From: Vitellaria paradoxa
Taxonomy: Eukaryota > Streptophyta > Magnoliopsida > Ericales > Sapotaceae
DNA: 64,000 nucleotides
NCBI GenBank assembly: GCA_019916065.1
Contig: CM034233.1
Coordinates: 9,678,516-9,742,515 of the forward strand
Direction of reading: 5' to 3'
Both the position numbers and the translations under genes were made by a program. Below the pieces are notes generated by a model that saw only the letters and a list, made by a program, of their open reading frames with translations, was not told where the DNA came from and did not search any database. Below, in pieces: positions 23,950 to 35,591 of the stretch. Position 1 is the first letter of the stretch. The number at the start of each line of letters is the position of its first letter.

Positions 23950-24365
23950 AATTCGTCATAATGGATTGTCTGCTTTCAAGTTCTCTTTAGACGTATCTTA
24001 GAAATCAGGAGATTATTACATATATGCTGTCATTTGCTTTTGTTCTTGATTGAAGGTAGCCATATTTCTAGAAACAAAGTTAAAATCCAATATATTTAAT
24101 TAATTACTTAAAGCTGTCATATATTTGGCTGAATAAGGACGAATTGACAATCCAAAAGGAAAGCTATTAAGAAAAAACACACAAAATGGTCATGTATGTG
24201 ATTATTTTTTTATGTAATAATATATATATATATATATTTGGTGTTTGATTGGCACTATATAAATTGTGATAAAAGATGTAATTTTTATAAGAGATGTGAT
24301 AGGAAAATAATTTTGAACTTTTAAATCTTAACGAATAACTAATCAGAGTATACACCTCTATTGTA
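23950..24365. other. intergenic, no gene seen
   Basis: AT-rich DNA with an AT run near 24220-24236. Short ORFs here are chance openings. Confidence 0.4.
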
Positions 24366-24369
24366 TTAT

Positions 24370-24510
24370 GGCTCCGTTTGGAGCTCTAAAAAAAAAATTA
24401 TACAAATTTCTATAAATACGAATTACGAGATAATAAAATTAAAATCCTTCATTCACTGTACGAATTACGAAACATTTATTTTTACAATTTTATACAATTC
24501 TAAACACACC
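24370..24510. mobile_element. MITE of the ggctccgtttgg family
   Basis: Starts ggctccgtttggagctc and ends ttctaaacacacc, with internal acgaattacgaga and actgtacgaattacga. In reversed orientation it parallels the element at 44703-44870. The flanking target duplication is unclear here. Confidence 0.55.
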
Positions 24511-24519
24511 ATATATATT

Positions 24520-26880
24520 TCCTATTTTAGAGATATGAAATCTAAATTGAACTCAACATTCGCGTTTATTTTCTTCATTAAATGAGATGGGTCTCACGTA
24601 TTGATAATCTAATCTTTCACCCTGTATCCCATAAATAAAAGCACAATAGGGACTCAACGGCAGTGAACAAAAAAACAAATTTTCTTTTACAAACAAAACT
24701 TTTGCAACCAATAAAAAAAAAATACTTGTCAAGTTCTAATAAATGAAAAACCTGATATGTTTAAGGCAAATTATTCCAATGCAATCGTAATTTCTACGTG
24801 TATGTTTCTAGATTAAAAACTCAATTCCTACATAATTAATCACTATATTCATGTTTCCATCAATGTTGTCGGCTTTGTTAAACCCCAAAAAAAAAATTAA
24901 AAAAAGCGACAATAATGAACAACAAAATAAAAGAACGAAACACAAAAATGTAGACACGTTTGGCAAGAAGAATAACTAAGGGCTCATTTGATTTATTTTT
25001 TTATTTTTTATTTTCTATTTTTGTTTTTCATTTTCTGTTTTGAATTCACTTTTTATTTTGTACTTTTGAAAATAAAGAAAACAGGTCAAAACGTAATTAG
25101 TTACTTGTGTTTTTAAAATTTGTTGTCGAAAATAAAAAATGACTTTACACGTGAAATGAAAAATAATAAAAAATTATTTTATGAGTTTTTAATAAAAAAT
25201 AAGAAAAATCTCAAAATAAAGAAAATAGAGCATTTTTTGTTTTCTCATTTTGAGATTTGAGATTTTTAACACATAAAATAAAAATAAAAAATAAAAGATA
25301 AAAGAGTAAACCAAATGTCGTATAAATGATTAACAATGTTTTCAATAGAGGAAAAATAAGGACACATGCAAAAGTCAAAGAAATGACGAATAACAAAAGA
25401 TAAAGCTAGCAGATATCCAGGTACCATTAGGATGCCGTTAAAGGGAAAAGGGACATTTAACGACCAAATTAATGGATAAAAGTGAAATAAACACGTTAAA
25501 ATGAGATATTCATTCCACGTTACATTATTATAATAGATATATATTGGAGGTTTTTATTCAGAGTAAATCTTTAAAACATAAGCACTATTATTGATCAAGT
25601 GTGATTTGTTGGCAAGTACGTGGAAATAAATTTAAATATTTGTGAGTTATTTAAGTTCGGGTCGAACTAAATTTGTAAATAAAATAAATTCGAATCAAAA
25701 TTGATTTATGACTCACTTATATTCGCTCAAACTCGAGTCAAAGTCTGCGAGTTAACTCGATAAAATAATACATATATTATAATACTTTTATTATGTTCTT
25801 ATAATTTTTTGTCTTGTATTTTTGTTTATAATTTTTTTCCTTCTATCATTTATCACGGCGTCAACAAAAGAAGAAATTTTAAAACTTCATCTTTCTATTT
25901 TTTATTTGACAAATTCTTTGTCCAAATACAAACTAAGTGAATATGAGCTAAGCTTTTCAAAATATTATTAAAACTATTGTTTCGACAGAGGATTAAAAAA
26001 AAAAATAGAGAGATATGCAACAAAATAATAAAAAAGAGATAAAAATAATTAAAAAAACTAATTCTCTAAAAAAAAAGGTATTATACTGCAGTCAGTAAAA
26101 AAAAAAAAAAGAAATAGGCACATGATGTGTAGACACAAACGCACTATTTGGAGAAGCCGGTGTGTTCATTCTCACTTTTTTTTTTTTTTTAATGGATTAT
26201 GGAGTAACGTACCAAAATATTTAAATAACACTATTTTTTTTTACTCACTTCCTAATTAATGTTGTACAATTATTATAGAGTTGATGAAGTTTATTCAAAA
26301 ACATCGGTATTATAGTAGGAATGAGAGGATATATATATATATGTATATATATATTTGTTAACAATGACGAATTCAGAATTTTGTTACACTAGAGTCAAGC
26401 CGACAAGAAATAGTAATATACCTGACATAAAAATAAGGACAAATTTTATAAATTATTTGAAGTATTGAGACAATCTATTTTGAGAAATATATTTTAAAAA
26501 TTATAAAAAATTATTAAAAATTATATTATTTTTTACAAAAATTTTACTTTTAACGAGGTCAATGAACCTCCCGTCTTCACTTACCTCCGCCCCTGTTTGT
26601 TAGTTTGGGTAGTTAGTAACGCCGTTAGTGAAGTTGATTATTTTTATAAGAATGCCGGAGACGGCAGAATGTTATAGCTTGGAGTGTAGCTCAAGAATCC
26701 CATGCAAGATATACATAACACAAATAATAAAAAGTCAATATATTTCTCGAATGTTATATCTTTCGATTCAACTCTCTTCATCGCAAGCTAGAAGATAACG
26801 TTTTAATTTTATTTTGTTATGCATTGAAATTGAAGGTATAGTTCTACTGTTCCACCGGCAAAATTAAATATAACATTTTA
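24520..26880. other. gene-poor AT-rich DNA
   Basis: No supported gene. Around 25590-25780 are phrases such as cgaactaaatttgtaaat and tcaaactcgagtcaa, resembling a decayed hAT-type MITE like the one at 45379. At 26671-26750 a segment related to 23262-23345 recurs (agcttggagtgtagctcaag). Several poly-T and poly-A runs are present. Confidence 0.4.
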
Positions 26881-26888
26881 ATTACTTT

Positions 26889-27255
26889 GGCTCCGTTTGA
26901 CGTAAGAAAAAAAATAAGATAAATTGAGATAAAATGTGATTTGAAGTTAATTTTGGCGCTATTTTTTTTCTAAAAAATAGCAAATCATGGGAACGGATTT
27001 GAAAAATCGTTCCAACATATTTAAAAAAATTTACAAAAAATAGCGACTATGGTACTCATTTAAAAGTTTTTGACATGAAGAATATGATTGTATAAAAAAT
27101 TTACATATTCGGTTAATCTACTTTCAGATTTTTTTTATTTTTTTAGCGAAATATTGAAATTTTTTGAAATTAGCGATGGCGAAAAAATTAAAGGTAGAGG
27201 GGTTATTAGAGATTTATAGAGTTTTATAAAGAAAATTTGTATGCTAAACGGGGTC
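26889..27255. mobile_element. MITE with TTT target duplication
   Basis: A 367-base AT-rich non-coding element beginning ggctccgtttgac and ending gctaaacggggtc (inverted termini, about 10 of 13 matching). It is flanked by ttt at 26886-26888 and 27256-27258. It belongs to the same terminal-repeat family as 24370, 36106 and 44703. Confidence 0.6.
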
Positions 27256-27259
27256 TTTA

Positions 27260-28251
27260 AATAAGATTTAAGAGGGGCTAACATCCTATCTGATTTTTGC
27301 TATGTGACATCAAAATTATGAACTGTCTTATTAAAATCAGATAATTCCTAATAAAGTAAAATAAATTTCAAAATATTTTAAGTTTCTATCTAAAATATTT
27401 AAATTTAATTTTATGATAAACTATTCGATTTTAACAGTGAAACTCATAACCATAATATCTTGAAGGAGACAATGGCAGTTATAATCCTTCCTCATTCCTT
27501 TAAATATCTTATGGTTGGCCAGCATGAATTAATTTACAATCATCAAAACAATTAAGCGCCGCCGCACCCTTTATTAATTGTGCTTCATGTATTTATTTTA
27601 TTATTATTATTATTATTAGTTTTACCACTTTTGAGGAAGGCTTATCTAATTCAAATGACCAAAATAACCCACTACCATAAATTATATTGGTATTTTTTTC
27701 ATTATTTATCTCACATTTTTATCAAAAAAAAAAAACTTTAATAGGACAATTTAATAATATAATTTAATTTTTTATAATAAAAAAGTAATTTTTATAAAAA
27801 ATCTAAGATGAAAAATTACTAAAATATTCCCGATTTATCACAGTAAAATAACTCATATAACATTAGTGAAATTATTTTAAAAATTCGTGACAATTCCTCC
27901 ATTAACAAATTTAGAAATATAATTTATCAATATAATTTAAATTTTGATAACAAAAATTTCAAAATTTCAAAGTTGACAATTTATCAAAATATTTTTAATT
28001 TATTATAAGATAACTCATATTACATAAATGAATTTTTTTAAAATTTAGATGGTAATTACTTGTCTATTTATGAAAAGATTTAAAAAAATAACTCAAAAAT
28101 ATAATTTAAATTTTTTTAATAAGAATAATTTTTACGAAAAACATTTAGAGATGGTAATTCACTAAAAAATTTTTAATTTATCGTAGGAAAATAACTCATG
28201 AGAGTAAGCAAAACTAATTTGGCACCTGAACTTTTTTTTATAATATTTTTT
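27260..28251. other. intergenic, no gene seen
   Basis: AT-rich DNA with similar phrases repeated (aataactcat(a/g), atttatca/ttatc and gaaaaat...tcactaaaa between 27780 and 28200), suggesting degenerate short duplications. A (TTA)n run is at about 27597-27617. Confidence 0.4.
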
Positions 28252-29605
28252 AGGGTAAAGTATAAAAAATACCCCTACAGTTTATTCTCAATATCACTTT
28301 GGTCCCACACGTTTCAATTGCAACAGTCAAATCCCTACACTTTCGGTCAAGTATCAATTCGGTCCTTCCGTTAGTTGACTGTTAGAAATAACCGTTAGAC
28401 TAAAGATAAAATGGTAATTTCATTTATAGTTTATCCTCAGTGTCACTTTAGTCCCTCACGTTTTCAATTATAACAATTAAATCCCTACACTTTCGACATA
28501 TATTAGAAATATATTTTATTAAATTATTTTTAATAAATAATATACTCTAAAAAATATTTTATTAAATTATATAACATATTTTGATTTGAAATATATCTTA
28601 TTAAATTATTTTTAATCAATAAAATATTTAAATTATATTTAATATATTCTTTTTTTTATTGAATTAAATTAATTTTCAAAAATAATATGATTAAATTAAT
28701 AATATAATTAAAATAATATTTAGTTTTTTTAATTAATATGAAATATATTTTATTAAATACAATTAATTTTCTTAAAAATTTTATTAAATGGTGATTTGAT
28801 AGTTTCACTAATAGTTGTTATAATTAATAGAATAGAATTAAAAAAGTCACATATATAAATGTATATTCTCGAATTGAATATATATGTAAAATTATATAGA
28901 GGAAGTAAACTGCAGAAATAGAAAATTTAGAAAATAGCAATTCTAAGGCCTTTTGATGATATTGTTATTTTTTATTTGTTTAACTTTTTATATTCTTATT
29001 TTATTTTTTATTATCATTTTTTTAAAATAAAAATTGAAACTGCGTTTACAAATGTAATTTTATTTACATAAATTAATTTTTAATAAAATATTTAATTTTA
29101 TTATTTCTTAGAAATTATTCAAATTTAATAAAATATATTTCATATTAATTAAACTATATTAAAAATTATTTTAATTATATTATTAATTTAATCATATTAT
29201 TTATGAAAAATAACTTAATTCAATAAAAAGAAAATATATTAAATAAAATTTAAATATTTTATTTATTAAAAATAATTTAATAAGATATATTTCAAATTAA
29301 AATATGTTATATAATTTAATAAAATATATTTTAGATTATATTATTTATTAAAAATAATTTAATAAAATATATTTCAAATATATATCGAAAGTATAGGGAT
29401 TCAATTGTTATAATTGAAAACATGAGGGACTAAAGTGACACTAAAAGTAAATTATAGATGAAATTATCATTTTATCCTCAGTCTAACAATTATTTCTAAC
29501 AGTTACTTAACCGAAAGTGTAGGGATTTGACTGTTGCAATTAAAACGTGTGGGACCAAAGTGATACCGAGAGTAAACTGTAAGGGTATTTTTTGTACTTT
29601 ACCCT
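28252..29605. mobile_element. long inverted-repeat (foldback/MULE-like) element, 1.35 kb
   Basis: The left end agggtaaagtataaaaaata and the right end tattttttgtactttaccct are inverse copies. Similarity continues inward: ggtcccacacgttt/aaacgtgtgggacc, actttagtccctca/tgagggactaaagt, then AT-rich phrases of about 500 bases on each side (roughly 28252-28780 and 29090-29605). The left arm has about 20-30 extra bases near 28350-28385. No ORF of note lies inside. Long terminal inverted repeats without coding sequence fit a foldback or non-autonomous Mutator-like element. The flanks are T-rich, so I could not prove a 9-base target duplication. Confidence 0.7.
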
Positions 29606-29639
29606 TTTTTATTATAAAAATTTAATATATACGTGAGTT

Positions 29640-30596
29640 ATTTTTCTAGTTTTCCTGATAAGTGGCGGACTTTGCCATCTAATTTATTAACAAAATTCAT
29701 TTATAGAATATAAGTTATTTTCTTATGAGATAAATTAAAAATATTTTCGGTAAATTTCTTCTCTGAATTTTTCTATAAAATATTTTTCTATAAAAAAAAC
29801 ACACTTCAAAATTTTTTTTACATCCATTCCCCTCCCCCTAATTGGAGGTAAAAAAAAAAAATTGATTAATGGAGAAAGAGGACATAAATAAGTCACCTCC
29901 ATCTCATTTAGCTCCTATTCTTTTCATTCACCTCCTCCCAAATAACGTAAAATTTTCACTTCTTTCTTATTTATTTCATTTGACTCTCATTCATTTCCTC
30001 CCAAACAAAAGCTAAGTAAACAAATGCGCAAACAGCTTCATAAAAATTAAAAATAAGATTAAAATGAACTATATTTTCTTTGGCATTGCATGAAATAATT
30101 TAAAATTTTGAGTTAAAAATATAATCTATAATATTTAAAATCATTTTGATTTTATAAATATAACTATTAAACGATCCTGTAATACAGGAGCTATTTGGAC
30201 AACAACAAAATATAGAAAGTTACCAAAAGTTATAAAAAATTATCAACTTATTCCAATTAAATTTCGCCACATATTACTTTTATACCAACTTTTTATATTT
30301 TTTTATCCTTTTTTTCCGTCCAAACACTCCAATAGTACACCAATTTAAATATGTTGGGGTTATTTGATTTACCAAAACTCACCAAATCCCATCAACTTTT
30401 ATCAACTTTTTTCAATTTCTTCCAATCAAATTTTATTGCATATTACTTCTTAATCAAACTTTAAAATTTTTATGTATTTTTTTACAATCCAAATGCCACC
30501 GAACTAAGATAACTTTTATAGAAATGTAGGTTTCATTAAAAGAAAAATTAATGAATACAATAGTACAATATTTCTATCTAATAATTTTTTTGTTGG
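29640..30596. other. intergenic, no gene seen
   Basis: AT-rich DNA. The phrases acc(a/g)aaa(g)ttataaaaa(t)tatcaactt (about 30225) and atcaacttttatcaactttt (about 30390) resemble MITE interiors elsewhere in the window. No gene supported. Confidence 0.4.
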
Positions 30597-30604
30597 ATTA
30601 CACA

Positions 30605-31615
30605 TACGGGTGGATGTTTAGGCTGGGCTTATTTGGGTCGAGTCTTTGAACACCTAGGTCAAGCTCAGCCTGGCTCGATACCGGGCTAAAAAATGTGAGC
30701 CCAAGCCCGTCCATTACTGAAAAATTAAAACTCAAGGCCGTCTATTAGGCTTAAAGATAAAACATTAAAAAATATAAAAATCATACAAAAATAGCTAATA
30801 ACATGTCCATTGTATAAAATAAGTACAAACAACTACTATATTAATAATCATTGTCGTCATTTGAAAAAGTTTTTACAAAATTACTTTTAGTTGCCATGCT
30901 AAGCTACCGTAGTAAACAAAGATTTGCAGGAATGACAAAAAACATAAAAGAATGACGGGTCATAAATTCATAAAAAAAAAAGAAAAGAATGAATGAATGA
31001 AATAGAACTAGTTTTTTTACTAATTCTTTTTTTTTGTTTCAATTGTCAAGTTTTAAAATTAATAACCTATACATAATTGACCGAAGAAATCTAACACCGA
31101 TTCGCTAACGAGAGTAAAAAGTTTCTAGAAGAGAAAGTGAGAGACACTAAGAAAAGAGAGTGAGATGAAGAAGAGAGAACAGCAACGAGCAAAAGCCGAA
31201 GAGATGAAGAAGAGAGATGAAAAAAAGAGTGAGGGAGACAGAATTTATATAATAAACTGTAAAAAGAAGAAAAGCGAATAAGTGTTTGGGTTAGAGTTTG
31301 TGGGGGAAGACAGGAAGGACGGCGGAGTACTTGAGGGTTCCGGGGGGGAGAGGAAAAGTGGGGCTAGAGTTTGTGCATTGGGGGGTGTGGGGTTTTTTAT
31401 TGACTCATTTATTAATTTTGAACCGGATTGAACTGGGCTCGGCTGGGCTGGGCTCGGCTGGGCTGCGATGCCTGAACTCCAACCCAGCCTAAAATAGCTC
31501 GGACCTAAAAAATTGGTCTAAGTTGACCTTATAAGCTAAAATCTCAAACTCAAATCTTGCAAATATGGGTTGACTTGGGCGGGTTCTTCGGCTGGCAGGC
31601 CGATATACACTCCTG
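30605..31615. mobile_element. non-autonomous hAT-like element, about 1.0 kb
   Basis: The left terminus tacgggtggatgtttaggct and the reverse of the right terminus (caggagtgtatatcggcctg) are related. Near-identical 8-base flanks, attacaca (30597-30604) and attacacg (31616-31623), fit a hAT target duplication with one change. Subterminal GGCTGGGCT and GGGCTCGGCTGGGCT repeats (31434-31466) are common in plant hAT non-autonomous families. The middle (31090-31350) is purine-rich. The ORF at 31298-31492 is composed of these repeats and is not taken as a gene. Confidence 0.5.
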
Positions 31616-31623
31616 ATTACACG

Positions 31624-33117
31624 GCTTCATTGACGATTGTAGACGCTTCGCGCCAACTCTTCAATGCGCCGCTGTGGTCTTCTTATTCAAAGCAAAATAC
31701 CAGGTTGTCTCCACTAATATGGAAAGAAAAGAGGTTTCTTACCGTTGACATTCTAGAAGGACCCAACGGTTAGATTGGGTAAGAGCTTTATAATTTCAGG
31801 AAGTCATCTATGGTAAGAGACCAAGCTTTTTCTAGACTCAATTTGATCCTAGCACAAAGAAGCTAATTTTGGCCCACTTCAGAAGAAGTTTCGTGTAGGA
31901 AAAAAAAAAAAAAAGAAAGAAAAAGAAGAGAGAGAGAGAGAGATCAATTGTAAGATCAATCTTGGACAAAACACTGATGTGAGATGAAGATAAACTTCCC
32001 GGGATCGATATTACAGGGTGAGTGCACTGGAGAGAGTCAACTGTTGAAATGGAGAACCCATTCCCATCAACTTGTATAACAAGCTCAACTCTAAAAAGGA
32101 ATTGACAAAAAAATAAATAAATAAATAAAATTTGCTAGAGAGATTGAAGAGCAAGAAATTGGAAAAACATGGATACATGAGATAGAGATAGAAAGATGAA
32201 AAAAAAAAATAGTAATATGACTAAATTAGAGTTTTGCTCTTAAGTTCTGATAAGAGACATGAAGAGATGAGAATATACATAGAATAAAGATATTAAAAAA
32301 ACTTAGGATCTTGTACTTTTTATGCTTTCATGTAATATAATTATATTAGCAATAATATGTACTTAAAGTACTCTAAATAAAATTAATATTAAATTTCTTA
32401 TCTATTTGAAACTTTGAATTAAAAGTTCAAATTGAAAAAATTATGATAATTTGTAATTTTTAATATTTTTTTCTCAAAACTTTAGACCCTAACAATTACG
32501 TACTACATGTGTTTTGGCGTCTTTCTCTAATTAATTTTTGATAAATACTATAAAAGAAAACACAAATTATGGTACTTTAATTTAAAAGATTTAAATTTCC
32601 AGAAATCATAATTGGGTAGAATTTAAATTAGCACTTTTCATTTGCATATGATCTCCATTCTTGAAATATAGTGAGATTCAAAGTGTCAAAACCGTTTTGT
32701 GAGATATATAGTAGTGGAATTCACTAAAATAAAAATTGGGCAGAAAGTTAAAAATATAAAAATGATCTCAATCGTTGAATAAATAAAAATTTTTTAACCA
32801 TAAAATCTTAATTTTTAAGATGAACATTTTCAAAAATTGTACTGTTTTATTATATAAATTTTCTTTTCTAGATATCATTCAAGGAGATATGGATGCCAAT
32901 ATTTATTTAGGTTTTGGACAAGGTTGTCCAAACATGAAATATGGTTCCCAACCCAATTCATTTGGATAAAAAAAATTGGCCCACAAAGGCCCAATGTTTT
33001 CTTATTTTTTTTTTTGTGGGGTGGATCAGGCTGATCATTGCAAACTGAGCACTGAATCCGCAGCTGAAAATGAAAAAACCGTTTAGAAAGGAAACAACAA
33101 CCCTACAAAAATACTGG
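31624..33117. other. intergenic, no gene seen
   Basis: The first 170 bases are GC-richer and open on the plus strand (to 31773), but the product is unrecognised. After it come A-rich and GA-rich runs (31902-31945) and AT-rich DNA to the tRNA gene. Confidence 0.4.
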
Positions 33118-33189
33118 GGGGCATTCCGAGAATCGAACTCGGGACCTCTCGCACCCAAAGCGAGAATCATACCACTAGACCAAATGCCC
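33118..33189 (-). tRNA. tRNA-Pro (anticodon TGG)
   Basis: On the minus strand the 72-base gene begins GGGCATT, pairing with AATGCCC at its 3' end. Box A (tggtctagtgg) and box B (gttcgattc, after the gag of the T-stem) are both present. The anticodon arm CTCGC-TTTGGGT-GCGAG puts TGG at positions 34-36. There is no intron. A T run (ttttt) lies about 10 bases past the 3' end and would stop RNA polymerase III. All stems are intact, so this is likely a functional nuclear tRNA gene rather than a SINE. Confidence 0.95.
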
Positions 33190-35500
33190 GGATGATTACG
33201 TGTGTGCATATAAATATATAACAAAAGTTTTAAGTTCCTATTTTCCTATTTATTTTGACCCAATCACGCTTTACAGAGCTGATGAAATGGGGGCATCTTG
33301 ATGATTGGGACCAGAGACAGGCAAGAAGCAATTCATGGGGTTGATGAGGGTGGGGACATATATCCATCGGATGACAAGATAGGAGGGAGGAGAGCTGTCA
33401 GCTACTAAAATTCCTTTCATCTTTATGATTGATTCCCTAACCCCACCCCCTTCATCATCATGGGCCATCTCTACGTAATGTTGCTTTTGCATATGGTTGT
33501 ATCATTACGTTACAATTATCTGGACAAACTTAAGGATCTGCTTGGAAGCTGTGGAAGGCCAGGAAGAGGAGAAAGGAAAATAGAAGTAATTATATAAAAG
33601 CAAGTTAAATAATTCTCTCTCCTCCCCCCTCCCTCCTCCTCTCCCTCTCTCTCTCTTCAACCTTTTCCAATCCTAACTTAGAAGGGTAAAACAAAATTTA
33701 CATAAGTCGATCGTTAATTAATCTTTAAAAGTTCTCGATTTTTTTGGTAAAAGCTACATTAATAAGGGTCAAGGGCAGATATAGGAATTTTTGTTCACCT
33801 GGACTATGAGTTTAATATTGAACTGGTTTATGACTTGGTATTAAATTAGCGTAAAAATTTTTTTACCCTATGGAGTAGACTAGGAATTAAACTGAGTTAT
33901 AATTGAGTTTTAAATTGTATTATATATAATTAAGTTAGAATATTATATAGTATTAATATTTAAAATAAATTGGGCCAAATTTTACCAGAGATAAAGCCCA
34001 CCTTAGTCAATGCATCCCTCCGGCCCTGATTAGGGTAAATCACCATCATCTATATATTTATCTCAATTATTTGAATGTCTATCTTCTAGGGTATAAGTGA
34101 GTGTAGGTCCCGTTGTGTATTATGTATACACTTCAGACATTACATGCCTCAAGTACTTGCCAAGCTTACAAATGAAGATGGCATAATGAGAGAAAGCTCT
34201 TAAAGTGCTGGTTGTTGCGACCAAGTCCTGGCGCTTTGAAAGGTTGGTTTGGCCCCTCGTAGACTTGGGGATGGAAAATGAAAGGAGGAGGCTTGTTTAG
34301 ATTTTTATGTCGGCGATATTGTGATCATGTGTGTAATTAAATTTTATCCAACGATCTAAATACATTCATACTTTTTTAATTTAAAAAAAAAAAAAGTGAA
34401 TGCGTCTAATCTTAATCACAACTCACTGAACTGACATAGATACCTATGTCAATTCTCTAAATCCATGAAAAATGTTCATTCTCGTTTAACTTTGTATATA
34501 ATTAACTTTTCAGAATATATTTATATTATTTTAAATAGTAACCATTTGGCACTGTAAGAAAAACTGCTATCAATTGCGAAAATCAAGACCCCACCAAACT
34601 GGGCTCCCATCCCATGGCTGTTGTATTGTAACCTTTGGTGAATTTGCAAGAAACTATCATGACTTTTTATTTATGCTTTAACAAATGTCCGAATTTCACC
34701 AACAATTAGTTGGATGGTTATGGCAAACGAAACAGACTGACAGAGATTATAGAGGAAATTTCTCATTAGTTTTACTAAAATAAGAAGAAAAATAAAATAA
34801 AACTAAAAAAAGTGAGAGAAATGCTAGTCCCCCAACCCACCTCAACAAAGGTGATACATTGGGCTCACTACTTTTACTAGGATATGACAATAAAATACCT
34901 TCTAAGAAATAATTATCCTAAATTATTTTTATTTAAATAAAATCAAAAATTAAAAAGAATTGATTTTTTCCTTATCTCTCTCTACTTTTTTCCCCTGTCC
35001 CAACTAAGTACCAAAAATGCAAGGAAAACAATTATTTTCCCCTTCCCTACATTTTGTTCCAAACAAAGCTCAAAGATCTCTTACTGCAAATGACAGTGTA
35101 CCTACATTTTTTTTAACAGTTATGGCATGCTTGGATCGAAGGCAAAGTGAAGGGAAAGAATAGGGGGAAAGAATTATGGTTCTCTCTTATTTGATTCGAA
35201 GAGAAAAGTGGAGGAAAGGGGGAAAAAAAAAGAAAATGAAAATTTTCCTTGCAACTTTACAGAGGACAGAGCGCAGAGAGAGAAAGATGGGAAAAGAAAA
35301 AATGTTAAAAAAATATCTCGCAAAGGTAGTTAGGTGATTTCATATTCGGACAAAATGATTTGTCAAAGTGGCCAACTCTGCTTTTGGACTCCACAACCCA
35401 CAATTCTCTCTCACTACTCACAAGCGTCACAGCCCCTTATCTCCTCCCCTACCGGCATTCACACCCCCATAGGATTCTTTCTTCAAGAAATCAACCAGAG
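33190..35500. other. intergenic between tRNA-Pro and WLIM1; no gene seen
   Basis: AT-rich DNA. A minus-strand ORF at 33271-33492 has no recognisable motif. A CT-rich block is at 33614-33658. The last few hundred bases are the WLIM1 promoter and purine-rich leader; I could not pick a convincing TATA box. Confidence 0.4.
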
Positions 35501-35509
35501 AGGGGAGAG

Positions 35510-35512
35510 GAG

Positions 35513-35549
<37 letters not shown>
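35510..35549 (+). repeat. GA repeat in the WLIM1 5' leader
   Basis: GA microsatellite with one GAAA interruption, ending 43 bases before the WLIM1 start codon, on the coding strand. The placement resembles the GA repeat upstream of CSA. It may act as a GAGA-type element; that is inference. Confidence 0.85.
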
Positions 35550-35591
35550 CTGAGTCCATTGTTGCTTGCTGTGTGTTGAGAATTAGAAAGC

